Below, piece by piece: positions 1-8,440 of a stretch of DNA of 64,000 nt. The stretch comes from Verrucomicrobiota bacterium (GTDB lineage: Bacteria > Verrucomicrobiota > Verrucomicrobiia > Opitutales > UBA953): positions 1 through 64,000 of the forward strand of contig SUVQ01000001.1 of assembly GCA_015061905.1 (NCBI GenBank), in the 5' to 3' direction. The notes below the pieces were generated by a model. The model saw nothing but the letters and a program-made list of their open reading frames with translations, was not told the origin of the DNA and did no database searches. The position numbers were made by a program, and so were the translations under genes. The number at the start of each line of letters is the position of its first letter. Positions within the stretch are counted from its first letter, which is position 1.

Positions 1-805
1 TCCACATGGGCGTTGTCGTTTTTGTGATACGGGCGCGAACGCGTCAGAGAACAGCGCGGGAACGTTTCTTTTACGCTTCGAAAAACGAGCGAGTTTATCA
101 GCTCGGAGCCGTTGTCCGGGTGGATTTTCTAAAGGCGAAAACGGGAGCCGGAGGAGCAACTTTTTGAGCGCGCAAGCCGTGTTTTCTGCGGTTCTGTTCC
201 AACCCGGAGCGATCAGCGTGTAGCCGCTGAAAACGTCCGTCAGCGTTAGAATCCGGCAGAAAGCGCCGCTTGTGGAGCCGCCGCCGAGCGCAACCGTATC
301 GACGCCCAAATGCCCCGGCTCGGGACAGCGAGAAGCGCGCAGCGGGCGCATCGGAATCTCTTTGCGCAACGCATTGAGCGCGTTCCCGCGACGCTTTGCC
401 GGGCGATCCTGTTTCGCCGTTTTCAGCATCCGGTCAATGCTCGCAGGGCTGATTTTGAGAAGGTACTCCCGGACGCTTGCGGGAACGGCGATTCCGTCTT
501 TCTCAAAACTTTCGAACACGGCAGGAATCATCGTAGCAAGCAGTTTTCCGCAGAGAAAATCGCTTTCGCTCCAAACGCGTTTGAGCCACAGCAAGTCCTC
601 TTGCGTGTAGCGGCGTTGACGCGGTTTGGGCTTTTCTTTCAGCGGGAACGCTTTCGCGTTAAGCAGGCGAATAGCGTATTTGTTCGAGTAATCGCAGGTT
701 TGCGCAAGCTCGGCAATGATCTCGTGCTTTTGGCGCCTGTTTGCGCACAGCCGATACTCCCAGCGCTTTTTTCTTAAAAACTCTTTTTTTTGCAGATTTA
801 CTCAT
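1..805 (-). pseudogene. IS integrase-type (rve) transposase, frameshifted, truncated by window edge
   Basis: Minus strand reads ...KKRWEYRLCANRRQKHEIIAELAQTCDYSNKYAIRLLN...HLGVDTVALGGG...LTDVFSGYT... then in another frame IHPDNGSELINSLVF...RSRPYHKNDNAHV, typical of DDE integrase cores. The ATG at 805 is out of frame with KRWEY (A8 run) and a second shift lies in GAAAATCC near 130. Confidence 0.75.
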
Positions 806-832
806 CGTAGGACCTCTTTGTCGCATGACTTA

Positions 833-994
833 TTCGGTGCACTTTATGATGAGGCAACGCGACTGAGGATTTGTGATTTAAAGACATTGACAATACGTGA
901 TTTTGTCGATGGATTATTGAAATTTGCAAAAGTCGTTAATGCCAAAGATGATACCATTAATATTGTTAAGGACATTGCAAGTAAAATATTTTAA
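833..994 (+). pseudogene. Truncated C-terminal gene fragment (GALYDEATRLRICDLKTLTIRDFVDGLLKFAKVVNAKDDTINIVKDIASKIF)
   Basis: AT-rich open frame entering from the IS-end-like sequence, stop 18 nt before the next ORF; no plausible own start. Confidence 0.35.
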
Positions 995-1011
995 TTAACA
1001 TACTGAATATT

Positions 1012-1848
1012 TTGATTATGTGTGCTCTATCTATATTAGAGCAGTTGTGTTTCAGTACAACTCGAATAGAAACAGAAGACTCTGCTGGAAGAAAATTTTC
1101 TGGTACAGGATTCTTTTATAATTTAATCATTGGCGATAAAACAATTCCCCTCATTGTAACAAACAAGCATGTTGTACAAAACATGAAAAAGGGGCTGTTT
1201 CGCTTAACTAAATCAAACTCTAACGGGAATCCTGACTATACCAATCATTTTACCAGATCTTATGATACCGATTTTGAAAAGATGTGGTATTTTCATCCTG
1301 ATGCAAATGTGGATTTATGCGTATTGCCGATAAATCCGCTATTAGAGACTGCTAATAAAATGGGAAGTCCTTTGTTTTATAGATGTTTAGATAATAGTCT
1401 AATACCATCTAAAACACAAATCACAGATTTAGATGCAACAGAAGATATTATAATGATTGGATATCCTAATGGCTTATGGGATTCTGTTAATAATATGCCC
1501 ATTGTTCGTAGAGGAATAACAGCTACATCTGTAGGCATAGACTATGAAGGAAGAAAAGAGTTTTTGATTGATGCTGCATGTTTTCCTGGTTCAAGCGGTT
1601 CTCCTGTACTTATATGCGATGTAGGAGGATACACCGATAAAAAGGGGAATTTGAATTAGGGTAAATCTCGTGTTTACCTATTGGGTATATTGTATGGTGG
1701 TCCACAACTAACTGTTACTGGCGAAATTAAAGTAGTGACAATTCCCAGTGTTCAACAAAAGGCATTGTCTGTATCTCGCATACCTAGTAATCTTGGATAT
1801 ATTATAAAATCAGAAAGGCTTTTGGATTTCGTTGATATATTTGGATAA
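1012..1848 (+). pseudogene. Trypsin-like serine peptidase interrupted by in-frame TAG at 1657-1659
   Basis: H (NKHVV), D (ANVDLCVL), S (FPGSSGSPV) pattern; the same frame continues after TAG to 1848 as GKSRVYLLGILYGGPQLTVTGEIKVV... Confidence 0.65.
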
Positions 1849-1872
1849 ACAATAAATAACACTAAGTAAGAA

Positions 1873-1920
1873 AAAGTAGCCAAACTCTTTGCCCTATTAA
1901 GAAGTTTGGCTACTTTCGTA
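1873..1920 (+). terminator. Rho-independent-like hairpin after protease
   Basis: AAAGTAGCCAAACT ... AGTTTGGCTACTTT perfect 14-bp arms. Confidence 0.7.
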
Positions 1921-2044
1921 TTAGAGTTGTTTGACAAAGCAGAATGCAGAAGATTGATGCAATCTCGAAATCGCCCAATCGTTACCAACAACTTTCTACC
2001 ATAGCATTCGCTATTTGTGTATCAATCAGATTCGGAATAATTGA

Positions 2045-2248
2045 TTATCCACTCCAAAGATAATGCGCAGGATCGCCGCTCTTTGCTACAAATTTGAATG
2101 TGTAGGTTTTGTCTGTCTCAAGGATGAACCCGTCAAAACTAAACGTTGAAGCATATCCTCTATCATGATTTCCGTCGTTAGCCTCCGCCACCTTTTGGGC
2201 AGTGAGAGTCTCTTTTGACGTGCCGATTAAATTATCTTCCTTCGGTGC
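2045..2248 (-). pseudogene. C-terminal remnant of unknown protein (...SFDGFILETDKTYTFKFVAKSGDPAHYLWSG)
   Basis: Open minus frame of about 67 codons ending in TAA, with an in-frame stop just upstream and no start. Confidence 0.35.
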
Positions 2249-2430
2249 ACTTTTTTATTGAGGCATCACGGGTATTTTGCGCGAGTAAAACGCGCTCCTG
2301 TTTTCGGATAAAACCTTCGCGTTCCCGTGCTTTCACAAGCGTCCGAACCTGTATTCACAAAAATCACGACAACGCCCGAACCGAACTTTAGCGTTTGCCC
2401 ACGGGAACGCGGAAAGTTTCCCGGACACGA

Positions 2431-2463
2431 AAAAGCCCGCGAACTGTTGATTCGCGGGCTTTT
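2431..2463 (-). terminator. Terminator of tRNA-Glu
   Basis: GCCCGCGAA-CTGTTGA-TTCGCGGGC followed on minus strand by TTTTT. Confidence 0.75.
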
Positions 2464-2468
2464 GAAAG

Positions 2469-2546
2469 TGGCGCCCCTTCAGGGATTCGAACCCTGGTCG
2501 CCTCAGTGAAAGCGAGGTGTCCTAGGCCGGGCTAGACGAAAGGGGC
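2469..2546 (-). tRNA. tRNA-Glu(TTC), CCA encoded
   Basis: GCCCCTT acceptor pairs AAGGGGC; anticodon loop CTTTCAC; TTCGAAT T-loop. Confidence 0.95.
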
Positions 2547-2618
2547 GTAGAATTGACTGTTTCAAGAGCATCTCAAAAAGCGACGTTCCCGTCAAGCAGT
2601 TTTTCAAAAAATTTTAAA

Positions 2619-3266
2619 TTATTTTGCTTTTTCTTTCAAATAGGCGATTAAGTCCTGAATGGAAACGAGCGGGAACGCATATTTTTTTGCATATTCGGCA
2701 ACTTCCGGCAAGCGCGACATGGTGCCGTCGGGATTTGTCAGCTCACAAAGCACGCCGCAGGGTTTAAGCCCGGCGAGACGCATAAGATCGACGGTCGCCT
2801 CCGTGTGTCCGGGGCGCTCAAGCACGCCGCCGCTTTTTGCCACGAGCGGGAACATATGCCCCGGAGCGACAAGATTTTCGCGCGAAGCGTTATCGGCGAC
2901 AACGGCGCGCACGGCTTCAAGACGGTCTGCGGCGGAAACGCCGGTGGTTACATTTTCCTTCGCATCAATCGAAATCGTAAACGCTGTTCCGTAGCGACTG
3001 GTATTTTCCGGAACCATCATCGGAAGATTCAGCTCGCGAGCTTTCTCCGGCGTAATGCAGATGCAAATGATGCCGCTGCAGTCGCGGATTTGCATGGCGA
3101 TTTGCTCCGTCGTCAGCGTTTCCGAGGCAAAAATCAGGTCGCCTTCATTTTCGCGATCCTCGTCGTCGACAACGAGCACGCCGCGCCCGGCGCGAATTGC
3201 CGCGACGGCGTTTTCGACACGGGAACGTGCGTCGGCTCCAAAATCTTCCAAAAAGTTTTTTTCCAT
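2619..3266 (-). CDS. ribB: 3,4-dihydroxy-2-butanone-4-phosphate synthase
   Basis: [45 protein letters not shown] motifs. Confidence 0.95.
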   Translation of the reverse strand: MEKNFLEDFGADARSRVENAVAAIRAGRGVLVVDDEDRENEGDLIFASETLTTEQIAMQIRDCSGIICICITPEKARELNLPMMVPENTSRYGTAFTISIDAKENVTTGVSAADRLEAVRAVVADNASRENLVAPGHMFPLVAKSGGVLERPGHTEATVDLMRLAGLKPCGVLCELTNPDGTMSRLPEVAEYAKKYAFPLVSIQDLIAYLKEKAK

Positions 3267-3319
3267 AAAAAGAAATCGTTTTCGGATTTTAACGCAAAAG
3301 CGCGGGAGCGTAAAATTGA

Positions 3320-3540
3320 AATTTGCCGAGGCGTGTGCTTCGGCAAAAGTTTAAAAGCTTAAGAGCTTAGAAGTTTAGTTGTTTCACAAGCGAAACAAGG
3401 AAAAGAATCCTTTTTTTATTTTTATAAAAGTAAAGCTCTCGGCAAAGCCGATTAAACTTTTCAACTTCTTAGCTTTTAAACATTTAACGAATGCGCTGCG
3501 TTCGCTAAATTTCAATTTGCCGAGAAAAACCGTATGCGGT
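3320..3540. repeat. Dispersed fold-back repeat (family B), copy 1
   Basis: Near-identical to 48970-49180; arms TTAAAAGCTTAAGAGCTTAGAAGTTTAG / TTAAACTTTTCAACTTCTTAGCTTTTAA. Confidence 0.8.
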
Positions 3541-3577
3541 AGAAATCGGGAAGTGCGTTCCCGTCTGTTTTGTAGCC

Positions 3578-4261
3578 ATGAATACTTATTCCGCATTTGA
3601 CATTATCGGTCCGGCGATGATCGGTCCGTCCAGCTCCCACACGGCGGGCGCCGTTCGGCTCGGGTTGCTCGCTCGAGGGATTTGCGGAAGCGCCACCACG
3701 TTTTATCCGAATATTCTGATTGAGCTTCACGGCTCTTTCGCGGCAACGGGCGAAGGTCACGCCACCGATCGCGGAATCGTCGCCGGGCTTCTCGGCTTGT
3801 TGCCGGACGACGAGCGCCTCAAGGATTCCCTGAAGCTTGCCCAGGCGAACGACATCAACATCGAGTTTCGCAAAGTCGATCTCGGTGTCAACGCGCATCC
3901 CAATACCGCGCGCATCACCTATTTTTTCCCCAACGGGCAACAGCTTTCCGTTACCGGCGCAAGCATCGGCGGCGGGAACGTCCGCATTCAGGAAATTGAC
4001 GGCTTCGAAACCGATCTCAACGGAGAACTCGACGCCGTCATTTTCTGGCACATGGACCGCCCGGGCTTTCTTGCCCGCGTAACCGGGCTTCTTGCCTGCA
4101 TCGAAGTCAACATCGCCGCCATTCAAACCACGCGCCGCATGCGCAACAGCGAAGCGCTGACCATCATCAAAATTGATGCGCCCCTGCCCGCCGATTGTAT
4201 GAGCGTTTTGCGAAAAATTCCCTTCGTTCACCGCCTCCTTGCCGTTCCGAAACTTCCGTAG
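3578..4261 (+). CDS. sdaAB: L-serine dehydratase beta subunit
   Basis: GPAMIGPSSSHTAGAVRLG and C-terminal ACT-like VTGLLACIEVNIAAIQTTRR. Confidence 0.9.
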   Translation: MNTYSAFDIIGPAMIGPSSSHTAGAVRLGLLARGICGSATTFYPNILIELHGSFAATGEGHATDRGIVAGLLGLLPDDERLKDSLKLAQANDINIEFRKVDLGVNAHPNTARITYFFPNGQQLSVTGASIGGGNVRIQEIDGFETDLNGELDAVIFWHMDRPGFLARVTGLLACIEVNIAAIQTTRRMRNSEALTIIKIDAPLPADCMSVLRKIPFVHRLLAVPKLP

Positions 4262-4298
4262 AAACGTTCTTTTCATCACCTCCAAATCATTTTTCCCG

Positions 4299-5171
4299 AT
4301 GCACGATTACACAACCGCCGCCGAACTTCTCGCCATTTGCGATCGCGAAAAAATTTCAATCGGAGAACTCGCCCTCCTCCGCGAAATTGAAATATCCGGG
4401 CGTTCCCGCGACGAAATTTTCGCGAAAATGAAAACGCATTTTCAAACAATGCGCACATCCATCCGCCGCGGCCTGGAAATCCGAACGCCCTCGCCCAGCG
4501 GGCTTTCCGGCGGCGACGCCGCAAAAGTTCTCGAATACGCACAAAGCGGGAACGCACTTCTCGGGGAAGATCTGACACGACTTGTCGCCTACAGTTGTGC
4601 CGTTTTGGAAACCAACGCCCAGTTCGGGCGCATTGTCGCCACGCCCACGGCAGGCTCCGCCGGCATCGTTCCCGCCTGCCTCGTTTTACTCGAAGAAACG
4701 CGCCGTCTTAGCGAGGACAAACTCACGCACGCGCTGTTCGCGGCAAGCGGGATCGGGGTTGTCATCGCCGGCAACGCATTCCTCGCAGGCGCACAAGGCG
4801 GGTGCCAAGCGGAAGTCGGAAGCGCGTCCTGCATCGCGGCAGCGGCAATCGTCGAAGCACTCGACGGCACGCCGGAACGCGCCTGCGCGGCGGGAACGTT
4901 CGCGCTAATCAATACACTCGGGCTGGTTTGCGACCCGATAGGAGGCTACGTCGAAGTGCCCTGCGTTTCACGCAACGGCATGTTTGCCGTTCATTCCTGG
5001 CTCGCCGCCACACTCGCCCTCGCCGGCGCAAATCCGCGCGTCTCGCTCGACGATGCGATTTTCGCCATGCGCGACATCGGGCGTCGCATGCCTCGCGAAT
5101 TGCGCGAAACTTCTCTCGGCGGACTCGCTATTTGCCCGGGTGCCTGCGCTCTTCAAAAAAGCCGCCGCTAA
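4299..5171 (+). CDS. sdaAA: L-serine dehydratase alpha subunit
   Basis: PTAGSAGIVPA, GCQAEVGSASCIAAAA, CDPIGGYVEVPCVSRN motifs; start chosen at MHDYTTAAEL. Confidence 0.9.
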   Translation: MHDYTTAAELLAICDREKISIGELALLREIEISGRSRDEIFAKMKTHFQTMRTSIRRGLEIRTPSPSGLSGGDAAKVLEYAQSGNALLGEDLTRLVAYSCAVLETNAQFGRIVATPTAGSAGIVPACLVLLEETRRLSEDKLTHALFAASGIGVVIAGNAFLAGAQGGCQAEVGSASCIAAAAIVEALDGTPERACAAGTFALINTLGLVCDPIGGYVEVPCVSRNGMFAVHSWLAATLALAGANPRVSLDDAIFAMRDIGRRMPRELRETSLGGLAICPGACALQKSRR

Positions 5172-5190
5172 AAATCCTCTTTCGCACGGG

Positions 5191-5391
5191 AGCAGAATCT
5201 CGCGCAAAGACGCAAAATCGCAAAGTTTTTTGCGGTTTATTTTTCCCACGGATAAAACAGATTTTCGCAGATGTCCTGATTCTTCTTCGCGGTTGAATCA
5301 TTCGTGGAAATTCGTGTTTATTCGCGGTTCCTAAAAACATTGCGGCTTAGCGCGTAAAAAAAACGTTCCCGCAACCGAAGCCGCGGGAACG
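5191..5391. repeat. Dispersed intergenic repeat family A, copy 1
   Basis: AGAATCTCGCGCAAAGACGCAAAATCGCAAAG...CATTCGTGGAAATTCGTG... shared with 6266-6479, 59618-59837 and (inverted) 60767-60960. Confidence 0.85.
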
Positions 5392-5394
5392 CTA
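5361..5394 (-). terminator. Terminator made of an inverted GCGGGAACG pair
   Basis: AAAAACGTTCCCGC...GCGGGAACG; poly-T on minus strand after PEP-CTERM gene. Confidence 0.8.
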
Positions 5395-5426
5395 ACCATA
5401 ATCTATGAATTAATATATTACAGAAA

Positions 5427-6101
5427 TTATTTGCGGCGGCGACGCGATGCCACCAACGCAAGCGCGCCAAGCCCAGCAAGCATTCCGAACGCCGACGGCT
5501 CGGGGATCGTCGTGAAAGAACCGCCCGTGATGCCGGAATAAGTGTTGTAACTCTTCGCGCCCCCCATCGTAAGCGCAAATTCCACAGAACCTCCTGCAGA
5601 CACTTCTAAACCGCCCTCACCGAAAGAAATCGTTCCGGCACTCGTCTGACCTCCATAGCCAAGGTTAAACTCAGAGGACGAGACTGATTCTCCGTTGTAT
5701 CCGAGCGTCAGCGTTACAGGGATTGCCGCGTTCTTGTCCGAGCCTCCTCCGTTGATGCCATAGCAATCAAATGCAAACTGAGTCAATACGACATCCTCCG
5801 TTCCGTTGTTGGTAAAAGTGAACTTCATCGTCCAGGAGTCAGTAGTCCCGCTACGAAGTTGCGCATCCGGAGAAAATGTATTCTGGTAAGCGGCATTCGT
5901 GGGAGTCTGCCACGCCCCATCATTGTAATTTCCGCTTCCGTTGTATGCCCAATTTGTATAAGCCAGTTCGAAGCTTGTGGCGTCTAATTCGGAGAACGTA
6001 ATAGTATCGCCAGATCGCTCGATACCAAACTCGATTGTTTCCGCGTTAGCGAATGTTGTTCCGGCGGCGAGGAGCGCCGCGAGTGTTATGTATTTTTTCA
6101 T
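5427..6101 (-). CDS. PEP-CTERM sorting domain protein
   Basis: Signal peptide MKKYITLAALLAAGTTFANA and C-terminal IPEPSAFGMLAGLGALALVASRRRRK. Confidence 0.9.
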   Translation of the reverse strand: MKKYITLAALLAAGTTFANAETIEFGIERSGDTITFSELDATSFELAYTNWAYNGSGNYNDGAWQTPTNAAYQNTFSPDAQLRSGTTDSWTMKFTFTNNGTEDVVLTQFAFDCYGINGGGSDKNAAIPVTLTLGYNGESVSSSEFNLGYGGQTSAGTISFGEGGLEVSAGGSVEFALTMGGAKSYNTYSGITGGSFTTIPEPSAFGMLAGLGALALVASRRRRK

Positions 6102-6265
6102 AATGATTAAGTTTGATTGTGAGTGTTAAAAGTATTTGTGGATAAAAACCGAGACAAACGCGGCGTTACCGCCGATTTGTCCCAATTCTTAGCAGCGATT
6201 GTCGCAAAAAAAAACGTGCCCGTCAAGCACGTTTTGAAAAAAAATCCGTAAATTTCATCAATTAC

Positions 6266-6479
6266 ACAAAAGAATCTCGCGCAAAGACGCAAAATCGCAA
6301 AGTTTTTTGCGGTTTATTTTTCCCACAGATAAAACAGATTTTCTCAGATGTCCTGATTTCTTCTTCGCGGTTGAATCATTCGTGGAAATTCGTGTTGATT
6401 CGCGGTTCCTAAAAACTTCGCGGCTTGGCGGCTTCGCGCGAAAAAAAAAAACGTTCCCGCGACTGAAGCCGCGGGAACG
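6266..6479. repeat. Dispersed intergenic repeat family A, copy 2 (ends in inverted-motif terminator 6452-6479)
   Basis: Same sequence and orientation as copy 1. Confidence 0.85.
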
Positions 6480-6511
6480 CAAAGTTTTTATAATTTCGAG
6501 CAAAGACGTTT

Positions 6512-6991
6512 TTACGCTCCGCGGAGATTTTCGAGGAGTGTCGCCTGATCCAAAATCGGCATGTAATCCTTGTAATCAATGCCTTTTTTCAGAATGAAGC
6601 GCGTGAGAAGTTTTTTCGCCGTAGCGACGAGATCTTCCGGCTTCCACGGTTTTTCAAAATAATTATCGATGCGCGCTTCGTTGATGGCGCGGATGGTATC
6701 GGCGTGGTTTGCCTGCCCGGTCAAAAGAATTTTCTTTGTGTCGGAAAAACGGTCGTCGCGAAAAATCGCGCCAAGGAGCTCGACGCCGGTTTCTCCGGGC
6801 ATGACGTGGTCGGAAATCACGAGTCCGACGTAATCGCCGGAGCGCACGGTTTCGTCGATGATTTTTTTTGCTTCTTCGGCGCTTCCGGCTTCTTCGACGC
6901 GGAAAAATTTCTGCAACGGGCGCAAATCGCGCACGACGGCATCGAGCACTTCCGCTTGGTCGTCAACACAGAGGATGGTGATGTTTTCCAT
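6512..6991 (-). CDS. Response regulator receiver domain protein
   Basis: ILCVDDQAEVLDA, VISDHVMPGETGVELL, KKILLTGQ, YFEKPWKPEDL. Confidence 0.92.
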   Translation of the reverse strand: MENITILCVDDQAEVLDAVVRDLRPLQKFFRVEEAGSAEEAKKIIDETVRSGDYVGLVISDHVMPGETGVELLGAIFRDDRFSDTKKILLTGQANHADTIRAINEARIDNYFEKPWKPEDLVATAKKLLTRFILKKGIDYKDYMPILDQATLLENLRGA

Positions 6992-7006
6992 GAATGGTTC
7001 CTTGAT

Positions 7007-8416
7007 TTATTGGGGTTTATGAATGGGTAAGGTGATGGTAAAAGTAGTGCATCCGGAAACGCTGTCGAGCTGAATCGTTCCGCCGTAATCATCTACGATT
7101 CGACGCACGATTGCCAGCCCTAAGCCGAGCCCGAAAGAGAGACCGCTTTTCTTGGTGGAAAAATCCGGCTGGAAAATTTTTTCCTTGAGCGATTCGGGAA
7201 CGCCGGGACCGTTGTCGGTGATGGCGACGGAAACGGACTCCGCCGTTGCCGTTGTTGAAATACGCACGGTCGGGTTTTGCGTTCCCGCGAGATTCATTGC
7301 GTCGCAGGCGTTTTTGATGATGTTGACCCAAAGCTGAACAAGCTCGGTAATGTCGCCGAAAATTTTCGGGAACGTTTCGACTTCGGCGAGGTCGGCGATG
7401 AGGTTTTTTCCTCGAAGTTGCGGTTTGAGCAAAGAAACCGCTTCGGAAATGGACTCGGAAACGTCGGTGCCTTCTTCGCGACGGATATTTCCTCCGCCGA
7501 GAATTTTTACGGAGCGCACGATTCCGGCGGCGTGCTTTGCGGCGAGTTGCATGTCGCGAATATCGTGACCGATTTCCCAAAAGCGCGCGAGGTCTTCAAT
7601 TCCTGCAAGGACCTTTTTATCCAGTTTCTTGGCGGAATCCGGATTCGGGGCAATCCGCGCGAGAACTTTTGCCGCCGGCTGGGAAATTTTAAAAAGCCGC
7701 TCGTATTCGCGGGCGCGGGAACGCAAATCTTCGCTGGAATAAACGGCTTGGTTGTCGCGCCCGAGGCAAAACAATTCCGATTCGCGTTTACCGAAAGAGC
7801 GCAAAAATTCTTCGATGAACGCGGAGATAAAGTCTGTTTTTCTTGCGAGAACGCCGACGGCATTGTTCAGCTCATGCGCCAAACCGGCGGCGAGTTGTCC
7901 CAAGGTCGCCGACATTTCCGAGCGGTGCATACGGTGGATTGCCGCTTCCTTTTCCGCGGCGTGCTCGAAAACGCGGGAATTTCTCAGTGCGAGTTCGTGC
8001 ACCATCGTCGGAACAAACTGCTCAATGAGAGAACCGTATTTTTCCGGCTCAACGACTTCGACCGTTTCGTCAATGTAAGCGACTTCAATATTGGTTTCCG
8101 CAACGATTTCGCAGGAACTTTGAAAAAGCCGTGAAAAAAAACTTTGAACGCCGATATACGAGCCGGGTCCGGCGCGGAAAACTTCGTAAAGAGACTCCGG
8201 AATGCGCTCGCCTTTTTCGTCGCGCCGATGGCGATAAGCGACGACGTTCCCGCTGAGCAAAAGGTAAAGACGCTTGGACGGTTCGCCTTCCCGCACCAGC
8301 GTTTCTCCTTTTTTGAGCGCGAAAATCCGCTCCGGGAACGCGAAATAATCCGCGTTAATCCGGGAGAGCTTTTTGTGGAATGCCGCGCTCTGAATCATGG
8401 GAAGTTCGCCCGGCAA
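7007..8416 (-). CDS. Cyclic-nucleotide-binding-domain sensor histidine kinase
   Basis: N-terminal cNMP fold (GETLVREGEPSKRLYLLLSGNV), LAAGLAHELNNAVGVL H-box, NACDAMN and GLGLGLAIVRRIV. Confidence 0.9.
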   Translation of the reverse strand: MPGELPMIQSAAFHKKLSRINADYFAFPERIFALKKGETLVREGEPSKRLYLLLSGNVVAYRHRRDEKGERIPESLYEVFRAGPGSYIGVQSFFSRLFQSSCEIVAETNIEVAYIDETVEVVEPEKYGSLIEQFVPTMVHELALRNSRVFEHAAEKEAAIHRMHRSEMSATLGQLAAGLAHELNNAVGVLARKTDFISAFIEEFLRSFGKRESELFCLGRDNQAVYSSEDLRSRAREYERLFKISQPAAKVLARIAPNPDSAKKLDKKVLAGIEDLARFWEIGHDIRDMQLAAKHAAGIVRSVKILGGGNIRREEGTDVSESISEAVSLLKPQLRGKNLIADLAEVETFPKIFGDITELVQLWVNIIKNACDAMNLAGTQNPTVRISTTATAESVSVAITDNGPGVPESLKEKIFQPDFSTKKSGLSFGLGLGLAIVRRIVDDYGGTIQLDSVSGCTTFTITLPIHKPQ

Positions 8417-8440
8417 AAAACGCCGGGCGGGAACGTAAAA

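Noticed and set aside
2327-2509. 60-aa ORF over tRNA-Glu
   Set aside because: Overlaps the tRNA and its terminator; the GFEPWSPQ tail is the classic translated tRNA T-arm artefact.
3379-3600. 73-aa ORF similar to ORF at 49037
   Set aside because: Similarity reflects the non-coding family B repeat, not a conserved protein.
6307-6597. ORFs MRFIFPTDKTD... also at 4984 and 59650
   Set aside because: Translated dispersed repeat A; not genes.
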